DNA from: SZUA-229 sp041589175
Lineage (GTDB): Bacteria; Pseudomonadota; Gammaproteobacteria; SZUA-229
Assembly: GCA_041589175.1 (NCBI GenBank)
Contig: JBFHWF010000064.1
Location: 1-14,084 of the forward strand
Reading direction: 5' to 3'
DNA length: 14,084 nt
A program made the translations under genes and the position numbers. How positions within the stretch are numbered: position 1 is the stretch's first letter; every line of letters begins with the position of its first letter. A model generated the notes under the pieces. The model ran no database searches and had not been told where the DNA came from. It worked only from the letters and a program-made list of their open reading frames with translations. This document shows positions 1 through 6,970 of this stretch, piece after piece.

Positions 1-17
1 AAAAACAGGAAATCTAC

Positions 18-623
18 ATGAGCTTTTTTGAAATCGTCTTTTATGCTTTTGCAACCCTGACCGTGGTTGCAGCATTGGGCGTGGTTAGTGCACGTAACCC
101 GGTCCACTCGGCCCTGTTTCTCGTGCTCACCTTTTTCTCGACGTCTGCCATCTGGCTGTTGCTCGAGGCTGAGTTTCTGGCGATTACGCTGGTGCTGGTC
201 TATGTCGGAGCCGTAATGGTGTTGTTCCTGTTCGTGGTGATGATGCTTGATATTAATATCACTCGAATGCGAGAAGGGATGATGCGTTATGCGCCATTCG
301 GTGTGGCCATTGCAGTGCTGCTGATTATCCAGATGATTATGGTGATTGGTCCAGAATCGTTTGGTCTTGAACAGTTCGCTATGCCGGAAAGAAAGGCTGC
401 GGACTATAGCAACACCAAAGAGCTGGGTCGTGTGCTGTATACCGATTATGTTTATGCTTTTGAACTGGCATCGGTCATCCTGCTGGTGGCAATTGTTGCG
501 GCTATAGCACTGACCATGCGTCGGCGTCCCAATACACGTCATCAGTCACCATCAAAGCAGATACAGGTTTTGAAAGAAGATCGCCTGCGCGTTGTAAAAA
601 TGAAAGCGGAAGAAAAGAAATGA
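18..623 (+). CDS. nuoJ: NADH-quinone oxidoreductase subunit J
   Basis: Membrane-arm subunit of complex I (ND6 homologue), which links the quinone site to the proton channels through a bent third helix. The 201-residue length fits the family. The conserved stretch LVYVGAVMVLFLFVVMML (about residues 59-76), which forms the helix with the pi-bulge, is clearly present. Hydrophobic segments lie near residues 5-23, 30-48, 54-77, 91-112 and 148-167, giving the expected five helices, followed by a basic cytoplasmic tail rich in Lys/Arg. The start is the ATG after an AGGA-like site at about 7-10. The stop overlaps the nuoK start as ATGA, so the two are probably translationally coupled. The rest of the nuo operon (A-I) should lie just upstream, outside the window. 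Confidence 0.95.
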   Translation: MSFFEIVFYAFATLTVVAALGVVSARNPVHSALFLVLTFFSTSAIWLLLEAEFLAITLVLVYVGAVMVLFLFVVMMLDINITRMREGMMRYAPFGVAIAVLLIIQMIMVIGPESFGLEQFAMPERKAADYSNTKELGRVLYTDYVYAFELASVILLVAIVAAIALTMRRRPNTRHQSPSKQIQVLKEDRLRVVKMKAEEKK

Positions 624-925
624 TTCCATTATCCAGTTACCTGATCCTGGGTGCGATCCTGTTTACCATCAGTATTGCGGGTATTTTTATCAATCGTAAA
701 AATGTCATTGTTCTGCTGATGTGTATAGAACTTATGCTGCTGGCGGTAAATATCAACTTTATTGCTTTCTCGCATTTTCTGGGCGATACAGCCGGACAGA
801 TCTTTGTTTTCTTTATTCTTACGGTAGCCGCTGCAGAAGCCGCAATTGGTCTGGCTATTCTGGTGGTACTGTTCCGTAACCGTGAGACGATTAACGTGTC
901 AGAACTGAACACTATGAAGGGATAG
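620..925 (+). CDS. nuoK: NADH-quinone oxidoreductase subunit K
   Basis: Small membrane subunit of complex I (ND4L homologue) with three transmembrane helices, next to NuoJ and NuoN. The protein has 101 residues, about the family norm. The two buried glutamates needed for proton translocation are visible at E37 (CIELMLLAVN) and E73 (AAEAAIGLAI), matching E36 and E72 of E. coli. The ATG overlaps the nuoJ stop by four bases. The stop is four bases before the GTG of nuoL, so the three genes form a tightly packed translational unit. Confidence 0.96.
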   Translation: MIPLSSYLILGAILFTISIAGIFINRKNVIVLLMCIELMLLAVNINFIAFSHFLGDTAGQIFVFFILTVAAAEAAIGLAILVVLFRNRETINVSELNTMKG

Positions 926-929
926 AACT

Positions 930-2879
930 GTGGAATTAACGTATCTCGCTATTCCCCTTGCGTCACTGTTTGGTGCAGTGATTGCCGGCCTGTTTGGTAA
1001 AGCTATTGGTCGCACTGGAGCGCACACGGTTACCATTGCCGGTGTGGCGGTGTCGTTTATTCTTTCTCTGGTTGTGTTTAATCATCATATCCTGGAAGGT
1101 GCCGAGGTATTTAATGGTACGGTTTATACCTGGATGGTATCGGATGGCCTGAACTTCGAAGTGGGTTTTCTGATCGATCCACTAACCGTGATGATGATGT
1201 GCGTGGTCACCGGTGTATCGCTAATGGTACACATCTATACCATTGGCTATATGCATGATGACCCCGGTTATCAGCGTTTCTTCAGTTATATCTCGCTGTT
1301 TACCTTTTCAATGCTGATGCTTGTGATGTCTAACAACTTCATGCAACTGTTTTTTGGATGGGAAGCCGTGGGGCTGGTGTCATACCTGTTAATCGGTTTC
1401 TGGTACAAGAAAGACACCGCCATTTATGCCAACCTGAAAGCCTTCCTGGTAAACCGCGTGGGTGACTTTGGATTTATTCTGGGTATCGCTGCTGTTGTGA
1501 TGTATGCCGGCAGTCTCGATTACCAGGAAGTGTTTGCCGCAGCACCGCAAATTTCGAATCAAACTATGGATATCGGGTTCGGTGAGTGGTCGGTGATGAC
1601 AGTAATCTGCATCCTGTTGTTTATTGGTGCCATGGGTAAGTCGGCACAGGTACCACTGCATGTGTGGCTGCCAGATTCAATGGAAGGCCCAACGCCAATC
1701 TCTGCACTGATTCACGCAGCGACTATGGTCACCGCAGGTATCTTTATGGTGGCACGCATGTCACCGCTGTATGAGTTTTCAGAAACCGCACTCGCTACGG
1801 TAATGATTATTGGTGCGATTACGGCTTTGTTTATGGGCCTGATCGGCATCGTGCAAAACGATATCAAGCGCGTAGTTGCCTATTCAACATTATCACAGCT
1901 GGGCTACATGACGGTTGCACTGGGTGTGTCTGCGTATTCCGCCGCCGTATTCCATTTAATGACCCATGCATTTTTCAAGGCACTGTTATTTCTCGGTGCT
2001 GGCTCGGTGATTATCGCTATGCATCACGAGCAGGACATGCGAAACATGGGTGGTCTGCGTAAATACATGCCAATCACCTGGATTACCTCGCTGATCGGTT
2101 CCGTGGCCCTGATTGGTTTCCCCGGCACTTCCGGCTTCTTTTCCAAGGATTCCATTATCCTCGCGGTGGGTGAGTCAAGCCTGCCGGGTGCTGGCCTGGT
2201 CTACTGGATGGTTATGGCCGGTGTATTTATAACCGCCTTCTACTCATTCCGTATGTACTTCATGGTTTTCCACGGTAAGGAGCGGATGGATGAGCATACG
2301 CGGGAACATCTGCACGAAACGCCCTGGGTGGTCACCGTGCCACTGATTGCTCTGGCAATTCCATCTCTGATTATTGGTGGAATGACCATCGAACCGATGT
2401 TGTTTGGTAGTTACTTCGGTGATGCGATTGTGGTGCAGGAAAGCCATGATGTGATGGCGAAGCTGGCACAGAATTACCACGGCTTCTGGCCAATGGTGCA
2501 ACACGGTATTTTCTCGTTGCCATTCGTGCTGGCCATGGCAGGTGTTGTTGCGGCCTGGTATATCTATCTGAAGAACCCGGCGATTGCAGAAGCCACGAAA
2601 AATAAATTCACTTTTATTTACAACCTGCTCGATAAGAAATACTGGGTAGATGAACTGTATGTGAAAATTTTTAGTGATGGTAGTCGTGGTCTGGGCAAGG
2701 GCTTGTGGAAGGGTGGTGATGTGGCCTTTATCGATGGCCTTGTCATAAACGGTTCAGCCCGTGTGGTTGGCTGGGTTGCCGGTGTGATTCGTCATATCCA
2801 GACCGGTATGCTCTATCACTACGCATTTGTAATGATTCTTGGTCTGGTAGCACTGTTATACCTGTTCGTGAATCAGTAA
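930..2879 (+). CDS. nuoL: NADH-quinone oxidoreductase subunit L
   Basis: Largest antiporter-like subunit of complex I (ND5 homologue), at the distal end of the membrane arm. It has 649 residues, slightly longer than the E. coli protein. Channel residues expected for the family are visible: E145 in FFGWEAVG, K237 in MGKSAQVPLHVWLPD, H346 and K350 in THAFFKALLF, and K406 in GFFSKD. The block MEGPTPISALIHAATMV (251-267) is a family signature. The C-terminal 100 residues or so hold the region that becomes the long lateral helix (around LLDKKYWVDELYVK) and the anchoring last helix. The start is GTG at 930, preceded by GAAGGGA-type sequence at the end of nuoK; the reading frame has no better start. 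Confidence 0.96.
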   Translation: MELTYLAIPLASLFGAVIAGLFGKAIGRTGAHTVTIAGVAVSFILSLVVFNHHILEGAEVFNGTVYTWMVSDGLNFEVGFLIDPLTVMMMCVVTGVSLMVHIYTIGYMHDDPGYQRFFSYISLFTFSMLMLVMSNNFMQLFFGWEAVGLVSYLLIGFWYKKDTAIYANLKAFLVNRVGDFGFILGIAAVVMYAGSLDYQEVFAAAPQISNQTMDIGFGEWSVMTVICILLFIGAMGKSAQVPLHVWLPDSMEGPTPISALIHAATMVTAGIFMVARMSPLYEFSETALATVMIIGAITALFMGLIGIVQNDIKRVVAYSTLSQLGYMTVALGVSAYSAAVFHLMTHAFFKALLFLGAGSVIIAMHHEQDMRNMGGLRKYMPITWITSLIGSVALIGFPGTSGFFSKDSIILAVGESSLPGAGLVYWMVMAGVFITAFYSFRMYFMVFHGKERMDEHTREHLHETPWVVTVPLIALAIPSLIIGGMTIEPMLFGSYFGDAIVVQESHDVMAKLAQNYHGFWPMVQHGIFSLPFVLAMAGVVAAWYIYLKNPAIAEATKNKFTFIYNLLDKKYWVDELYVKIFSDGSRGLGKGLWKGGDVAFIDGLVINGSARVVGWVAGVIRHIQTGMLYHYAFVMILGLVALLYLFVNQ

Positions 2880-2881
2880 GG

Positions 2882-2902
2882 CCGGTGCTCGATAATCACC
2901 GG
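2882..2902 (+). other. intercistronic hairpin between nuoL and nuoM
   Basis: CCGGTG at 2882-2887 pairs with CACCGG at 2897-2902 around a nine-base loop, starting three bases after the nuoL stop. There is no T-run after it, so it is not an intrinsic terminator. It could mark a processing or stability element in the nuo mRNA; that role is inferred. Confidence 0.5.
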
Positions 2903-2912
2903 AAACAGAATA

Positions 2913-2942
2913 ATGAAAATTAACATTGGGATTACATCATAA
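2913..2942 (+). CDS. possible nine-codon leader ORF overlapping the nuoM start
   Basis: An ATG at 2913 opens a short frame encoding MKINIGITS. Its TAA shares its last A with the ATG of nuoM (TAATG). A GGAA at 2901-2904 lies eight bases upstream of this ATG, while nuoM itself has only a weak GGGA about ten bases before its start, inside the small ORF. This arrangement would allow ribosomes to terminate and restart on nuoM. No evidence of expression is visible beyond the arrangement, so it may be fortuitous. Confidence 0.3.
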   Translation: MKINIGITS

Positions 2943-4468
2943 TGTTTACAGATTGGCCCTTACTTAGCCTGGTCGTCTGGCTGCCAATAATTGGTGGTAT
3001 TACGGTACTGCTGTCTGGCGATAAAGGTGACTCAGAAGGTTCTCGTCGACTGGCGCTGATCTTTTCGATTGCAACCTTTGTGCTCAGCCTGGGGCTATAT
3101 ACCGGCTTTGATAACAGCACCGCAGCGATGCAGTTTGAAGAGCGTTTTGAGTGGATCGGGTCATTTAATATCTATTACCACCTGGGTGTGGATGGTCTGT
3201 CCATGCCGCTGATTATCCTCACTACGTTCACTACCATACTGGTAATCATCTCAGCCTGGGAAGTGATCAAGGTAAGGGCGTCTCAGTACCTCGCCGCATT
3301 CCTGATTATGGAAGGTCTGATGAATGGCGTGTTTGCGGCACTCGATGCGATGTTCTTCTATGTGTTCTGGGAAGCCATGCTGATACCGATGTTTATTATC
3401 ATTGGTGTCTGGGGTGGGCCACGTCGCGTTTACGCCACCATCAAGTTCTTTATCTATACCTTCTTTGGCTCGGTGTTTATGCTGGTCGCACTGATCTACA
3501 TGTATTTACAGAATGGCAGCTTTGCGATTCTTGATATGCATACATTGCCACTGGGCATGACAGCACAAACCCTGATCTTCTTTGCTTTCCTCGCAGCTTT
3601 TGCGGTGAAGGTGCCCATGTGGCCAGTACATACCTGGTTGCCAGATGCTCACGTTGAGGCACCCACTGGTGGCTCGGTAATACTGGCGGCGATCATGTTG
3701 AAAATCGGTGGTTATGGCTTCCTGCGTTTCACGCTGCCGATTACGCCAGATGCAAGTGCTTCCCTTGACTGGCTGATTATCACCATGTCACTGATTGCGG
3801 TTGTTTATATTGGTTTTGTCGCGCTGGTACAGAGTGATATGAAGAAACTGGTAGCGTATTCATCCATCGCGCACATGGGCTTTGTGACGCTGGGTATGTT
3901 CATTATTTTCCGCATCTGGACCAATGCCGATAATACCGATATCAGTGGTGCCGCACTGGCGATTGAAGGCGCCATGGTGCAGATGATCTCTCATGGATTT
4001 ATCTCTGGCGCATTGTTCCTGATGATTGGTGTGCTCTACGATCGTATGCACAGCCGTGACATTGCCGACTATGGCGGGGTCGTCAATACCATGCCGATGT
4101 TTGCCGCCTTCGCCGTGTTCTTCGCCATGTCCAATGCGGGCTTACCTGGCACATCCGGATTCGTGGGTGAGTTTATGGTTATTATTGCGGCTTTCAAGGC
4201 GAACTTCTGGATCGCCTTCCTCGCGGCAACGACCCTGATACTGGGTGCGGCTTATACCCTGTGGATGGTGAAGCGCGTGTTCTATGGTGAAGTGACCAAT
4301 GAAAACGTAAAGGCACTAAAAGACCTGAATGTACGTGAACAGACTATCATGTGGATCCTGGCGATTGCTGTACTGGCACTGGGCCTGTACCCCGCACCAC
4401 TGGTTGACGTGATGCATGTTTCAGTCGATAACCTGCTGCAGCATGTTGCAGAATCGAAATTACCCTGA
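2942..4468 (+). CDS. nuoM: NADH-quinone oxidoreductase subunit M
   Basis: Second antiporter-like subunit of complex I (ND4 homologue). Its 508 residues match the family length. The essential glutamate E144 lies in FYVFWEAMLIPMFIIIG, a signature of NuoM. K223 in AFAVKVPMWPVHTWLPDAHVEAP and K254 in ILAAIMLKIGGYGF line the proton half-channels. The sequence is hydrophobic throughout, consistent with about 14 helices. The ATG at 2942 lies 62 bases after nuoL and is overlapped by the stop of a nine-codon ORF. It stays on the same transcript as its neighbours, with no promoter or terminator visible between them. Confidence 0.96.
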   Translation: MFTDWPLLSLVVWLPIIGGITVLLSGDKGDSEGSRRLALIFSIATFVLSLGLYTGFDNSTAAMQFEERFEWIGSFNIYYHLGVDGLSMPLIILTTFTTILVIISAWEVIKVRASQYLAAFLIMEGLMNGVFAALDAMFFYVFWEAMLIPMFIIIGVWGGPRRVYATIKFFIYTFFGSVFMLVALIYMYLQNGSFAILDMHTLPLGMTAQTLIFFAFLAAFAVKVPMWPVHTWLPDAHVEAPTGGSVILAAIMLKIGGYGFLRFTLPITPDASASLDWLIITMSLIAVVYIGFVALVQSDMKKLVAYSSIAHMGFVTLGMFIIFRIWTNADNTDISGAALAIEGAMVQMISHGFISGALFLMIGVLYDRMHSRDIADYGGVVNTMPMFAAFAVFFAMSNAGLPGTSGFVGEFMVIIAAFKANFWIAFLAATTLILGAAYTLWMVKRVFYGEVTNENVKALKDLNVREQTIMWILAIAVLALGLYPAPLVDVMHVSVDNLLQHVAESKLP

Positions 4469-4505
4469 GTTTAAATAGCGCCAGTAAAGAGAATAGAGAC
4501 AGACC

Positions 4506-5942
4506 ATGACACTCGAAATGCTCAACATAGCCTTAGCCATTCCAGAACTGTTTTTATTACTGGTGGCCTGTACCGTGCTGGTGGTGGATGTCTACCTGAA
4601 GGACGAGCGTCGCAACGTGACCTATGTGCTCTCCCAGTTAGGTCTGGTAATTACTCTGTTATTGCTTACCCAGCAGAATCCACAATCCAGGGAAATTGCG
4701 TTTAATGGTCTGTTTGTCAGTGACGCCATGGCACATGTACTGAAGTACGGTGTGATTATCCTGGTGGCCCTGGTGTTTGTGTATTCACGTCGGTATCTTC
4801 AGGAACGGAATATCTTTAAGGGCGAGTTCTATGTGCTTGGCCTGTTTGGTCTGCTCGGCATGATGGTGATGATCTCTGCCAATCACTTCCTGTCGATTTA
4901 CCTTGGTCTCGAACTGCTATCGCTTTCACTGTATGCCATGGTGGCCTTCGACCGGGAAAACCCCAATGCCTCGGAAGCGGCCATGAAGTACTTCGTGCTG
5001 GGTGCAATTGCCTCGGGCATGATGCTGTACGGCATGTCGATGGTTTATGGTATGACCGGTTCACTCAATATCGTTGAAGTGGCACGGGCAATCGAAACCA
5101 TGCAGGGTAACGATATCGTGCTGGTGTTTGGCCTGGTGTTCATGGTGATTGGTCTGGCCTTCAAGCTGGGTGCGGTGCCATTCCACATGTGGTTGCCTGA
5201 TGTTTATCATGGTTCACCTACGATCGTGACCAGTTATATTGCTTCAGCACCAAAGGTTGCTGGATTTGCCATGATTATGCGTCTGCTAAGCGAAAGTATG
5301 GGCAGCCTGCAGGCAGACTGGCAGGGTATGCTGGTGATTATGGCGGTCCTCTCGATGGTCATCGGTAACGTAATCGCCATTGCCCAGACCAATATCAAGC
5401 GTATGCTGGCCTATTCAACCATTTCCCATGTTGGTTTTATAATGCTGGGTATACTTGCAGGCAATGCGGAGGGTTACTCAGCCGCGATGTTCTATACGCT
5501 GGTATATGCACTGATGTCCCTTGGTGGCTTCGGCATTATCCTGTTACTGACTCGCAGTGGTTTCGAGGCCGATGAATTGAATGATTTTAAGGGCCTGAAC
5601 CAGCGAAGCCCCTGGTTTGCCTTTATGATGCTGATCCTGGTGTTCTCGATGGCTGGTGTTCCTCCCACTGTCGGTTTCTGGGCCAAACTGGCGGTACTCA
5701 AGGCGGTGGTAAATATTGAGATGCTATGGCTGGCACTAGTGGCTGTATTCTTCTCTATCATCGGTATCTACTATTACCTGAGGGTCGTCAAGATCATGTA
5801 CTTCGATGAAGCCGAGGATCAGCAGCAGATCATCTGCGGTCGAGACATGCAGATCGCCCTTAGTGCGAATGGTCTGTCGGTTTTACTGCTGGGGCTTTAC
5901 CCCGCAGCACTGATGACATTCTGTGTCGCGGCGTTTGCCTGA
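4506..5942 (+). CDS. nuoN: NADH-quinone oxidoreductase subunit N
   Basis: Third antiporter-like subunit of complex I (ND2 homologue) and last gene of the nuo operon. It has 478 residues, close to the E. coli 485. Visible functional residues are E136 in YLGLELLSLSLYAMVAF, K220 in GLAFKLGAVPFHMWLPDVYHGSPT and K250 in IASAPKVAGFA, all in the positions expected for this subunit. The ATG at 4506 follows nuoM by 37 bases, with only a weak purine-rich binding site (GAGAC). The gene is followed by a weak A/T hairpin and then an independent tRNA promoter. Confidence 0.96.
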   Translation: MTLEMLNIALAIPELFLLLVACTVLVVDVYLKDERRNVTYVLSQLGLVITLLLLTQQNPQSREIAFNGLFVSDAMAHVLKYGVIILVALVFVYSRRYLQERNIFKGEFYVLGLFGLLGMMVMISANHFLSIYLGLELLSLSLYAMVAFDRENPNASEAAMKYFVLGAIASGMMLYGMSMVYGMTGSLNIVEVARAIETMQGNDIVLVFGLVFMVIGLAFKLGAVPFHMWLPDVYHGSPTIVTSYIASAPKVAGFAMIMRLLSESMGSLQADWQGMLVIMAVLSMVIGNVIAIAQTNIKRMLAYSTISHVGFIMLGILAGNAEGYSAAMFYTLVYALMSLGGFGIILLLTRSGFEADELNDFKGLNQRSPWFAFMMLILVFSMAGVPPTVGFWAKLAVLKAVVNIEMLWLALVAVFFSIIGIYYYLRVVKIMYFDEAEDQQQIICGRDMQIALSANGLSVLLLGLYPAALMTFCVAAFA

Positions 5943-5951
5943 AAACTGAGC

Positions 5952-5968
5952 AAAAACAAGCGTTTTTT
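5952..5968 (+). terminator. weak candidate terminator after nuoN
   Basis: AAAAAC (5952-5957) can pair with GTTTTT (5962-5967) around an AAGC loop, ten bases past the nuoN stop, and the 3' side is a run of six T. The stem is almost all A-T, so it is a poor intrinsic terminator; transcription may continue into the tRNA region. Confidence 0.3.
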
Positions 5969-5989
5969 AATCTATTTAGGTTTATCAGC

Positions 5990-6018
5990 TTGCAATAGAT
6001 CCGCGAAATCTGTAGTAT
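5990..6018 (+). promoter_or_regulatory. sigma70 promoter of the initiator tRNA
   Basis: TTGCAA at 5990-5995 and TAGTAT at 6013-6018 are separated by exactly 17 bases. The expected start is near 6025, just before the tRNA. The stretch after the -10 (CCTCCCCACG) is GC-rich, as in stable-RNA promoters under stringent control. The region sits between nuoN and the tRNA, so it gives the tRNA and possibly the downstream rimP-truB genes their own transcription. Confidence 0.7.
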
Positions 6019-6032
6019 CCTCCCCACGTTGA

Positions 6033-6109
<77 letters not shown>

Positions 6110-6172
6110 AATTCGAGTCGAGTTTATAACCATATACACGAGAGTGTTGAGGATTATGAACCCGACAATCGG

Positions 6173-6234
6173 GTCGGGCTCAGCATGATAACCCTGGCGA
6201 AAGTCAGTAGGTTAAAATCCTGTTCCCGCTACCA
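6173..6234 (+). pseudogene. decayed partial copy of the initiator tRNA
   Basis: This segment repeats the 3' two-thirds of the tRNA at 6033-6109. GTCGGGCTCA (6173-6182) and then TAACCC, TAGGTT, AAATCCTG and CCCGCTACCA appear in the same order. A six-base insertion (GCATGA) disrupts the anticodon loop, the variable region is changed, and the T loop reads TTAAAAT with the invariant C lost. No matching 5' acceptor or D arm is visible upstream. It probably arose by tandem duplication of the tRNA and cannot fold as a functional one. A short hairpin ACCCGA/TCGGGT (6160-6174) overlaps its left edge. Confidence 0.7.
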
Positions 6235-6242
6235 AAATATAT

Positions 6243-6284
6243 GTACCTTTGATTGTTTTTTAGCCAGAAAGTAGTAGAAGGTAC
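6243..6284 (+). other. long-range hairpin GTACCTT/AAGGTAC
   Basis: Seven perfect base pairs (6243-6249 with 6278-6284) enclose 28 bases. It lies between the decayed tRNA copy and the three-way-junction fold. Alone it is weak evidence, but it adds to the run of structured segments before the terminator. Confidence 0.35.
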
Positions 6285-6286
6285 AC

Positions 6287-6349
6287 CTGGTGGAGCAAGC
6301 CTTTACAGGCTCTATGAAGGTGATATGATATATCACTGAGCAACACCAG
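6287..6349 (+). ncRNA. tRNA-like three-way-junction RNA fold, no T arm
   Basis: CTGGTG (6287-6292) pairs with CACCAG (6344-6349) and encloses two hairpins. The first can form as GAGC/GCTC (6293-6296, 6309-6312), like a D arm, or as the stronger AGCCT/AGGCT (6298-6302, 6307-6311). The second is GTGATAT-GAT-ATATCAC (6320-6336); read as a five-pair stem with a seven-base loop it resembles an anticodon arm, with loop ATGATAT. GGTGGAGCA (6289-6297) is identical to nine bases of the nearby initiator tRNA. There is no T arm and no CCA end, so it is not a normal tRNA. It is followed at once by an intrinsic terminator. It could be a degenerate tRNA, a small RNA or a processing element; the function is unknown. 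Confidence 0.4.
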
Positions 6350-6355
6350 AATTAT

Positions 6356-6386
6356 AAAAAGGCCCCGTACAACGGGGCCTTTTTTT
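6356..6386 (+). terminator. strong intrinsic terminator
   Basis: GGCCCCG (6361-6367) and CGGGGCC (6373-6379) form a seven-pair GC stem around TACAA, followed by seven T. Five A before the stem extend the pairing and could make it work on the opposite strand. It closes the tRNA transcript; rimP and the genes after it would then need readthrough or a further promoter, for which I see no convincing match in 6388-6502. Confidence 0.9.
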
Positions 6387-6387
6387 A

Positions 6388-6502
6388 TACTTGGACTGCG
6401 CAACAGGTCGTGGTCCGCAGGTTCACCGCTCTGTAACCGGGCGGGTGAATGATTTTCCAGTTTTTTGCATCGGCTTAACGATAAGCAGCAGGTAGTTAGA
6501 AC
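6388..6502 (+). other. rimP leader region
   Basis: No gene is seen here. The one notable structure is TTCACC (6422-6427) pairing with GGTGAA (6444-6449), extended by GC/GC across a one-base bulge. No well-spaced promoter hexamers were found. Confidence 0.35.
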
Positions 6503-6949
6503 GTGAGTGATATCTGGTCATTAATAGAACCGGTTGTTGAAGGGCTGGGCTATGAGGTCGTGGACATCGAGTTCAAACCGCATCCCACCAATGGACTGCT
6601 GCGTATATATATTGATAAGCCGGAAGGTATCCTGCTTGAGGACTGTGAACAGGTGAGTCGTCAGGTCAGTAGTATGCTGGATGTGGAAGACCCAATTCCC
6701 GGTCACTTTAATCTGGAGATTTCATCACCGGGCATGGACCGGCCGTTACGTAAGCGTGAGGACTTTGAGCGCTTTAGTGGCGAAGTTGTGAAGATAAAAC
6801 TTTCAGTACCAACACTGGAAGGGCAGAGAAATTTTACCGGCAAGTTAGTTGGGCTTGAGAATGATGATATCGTTCTGGAAATGGACGGCGAAACCCACTA
6901 TTTGCCATTGGACTCAATCGACAAAGCGCGGCTGGTGCCGCAGTTCTGA
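6503..6949 (+). CDS. rimP: ribosome maturation factor RimP
   Basis: Cytoplasmic protein needed for late assembly of the 30S subunit. The 148 residues match the family (150 in E. coli). The N-terminal alpha/beta domain shows IEPVVEGLGYEVVDIEF (8-24) and the DCEQVSRQVSSMLDVEDPI region. The conserved link ISSPGMDRPLRK (about 73-84) leads into the C-terminal SH3-like beta barrel (LVGLENDDIVLEMDG). The start is a GTG at 6503 with an AGGT about ten bases upstream, a modest binding site. It is first in the rimP-nusA-infB-rbfA-truB series, and nusA begins 21 bases after its stop. Confidence 0.96.
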   Translation: MSDIWSLIEPVVEGLGYEVVDIEFKPHPTNGLLRIYIDKPEGILLEDCEQVSRQVSSMLDVEDPIPGHFNLEISSPGMDRPLRKREDFERFSGEVVKIKLSVPTLEGQRNFTGKLVGLENDDIVLEMDGETHYLPLDSIDKARLVPQF

Positions 6950-6970
6950 TTATGGTTTTTGGAGCCAGAC

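Noticed and set aside
6287..6349. Reading the three-way junction as a true tRNA-Ile (GAT in a seven-base loop)
   Set aside because: There is no T arm, no CCA and no proper variable region, so a functional bacterial tRNA is very unlikely.
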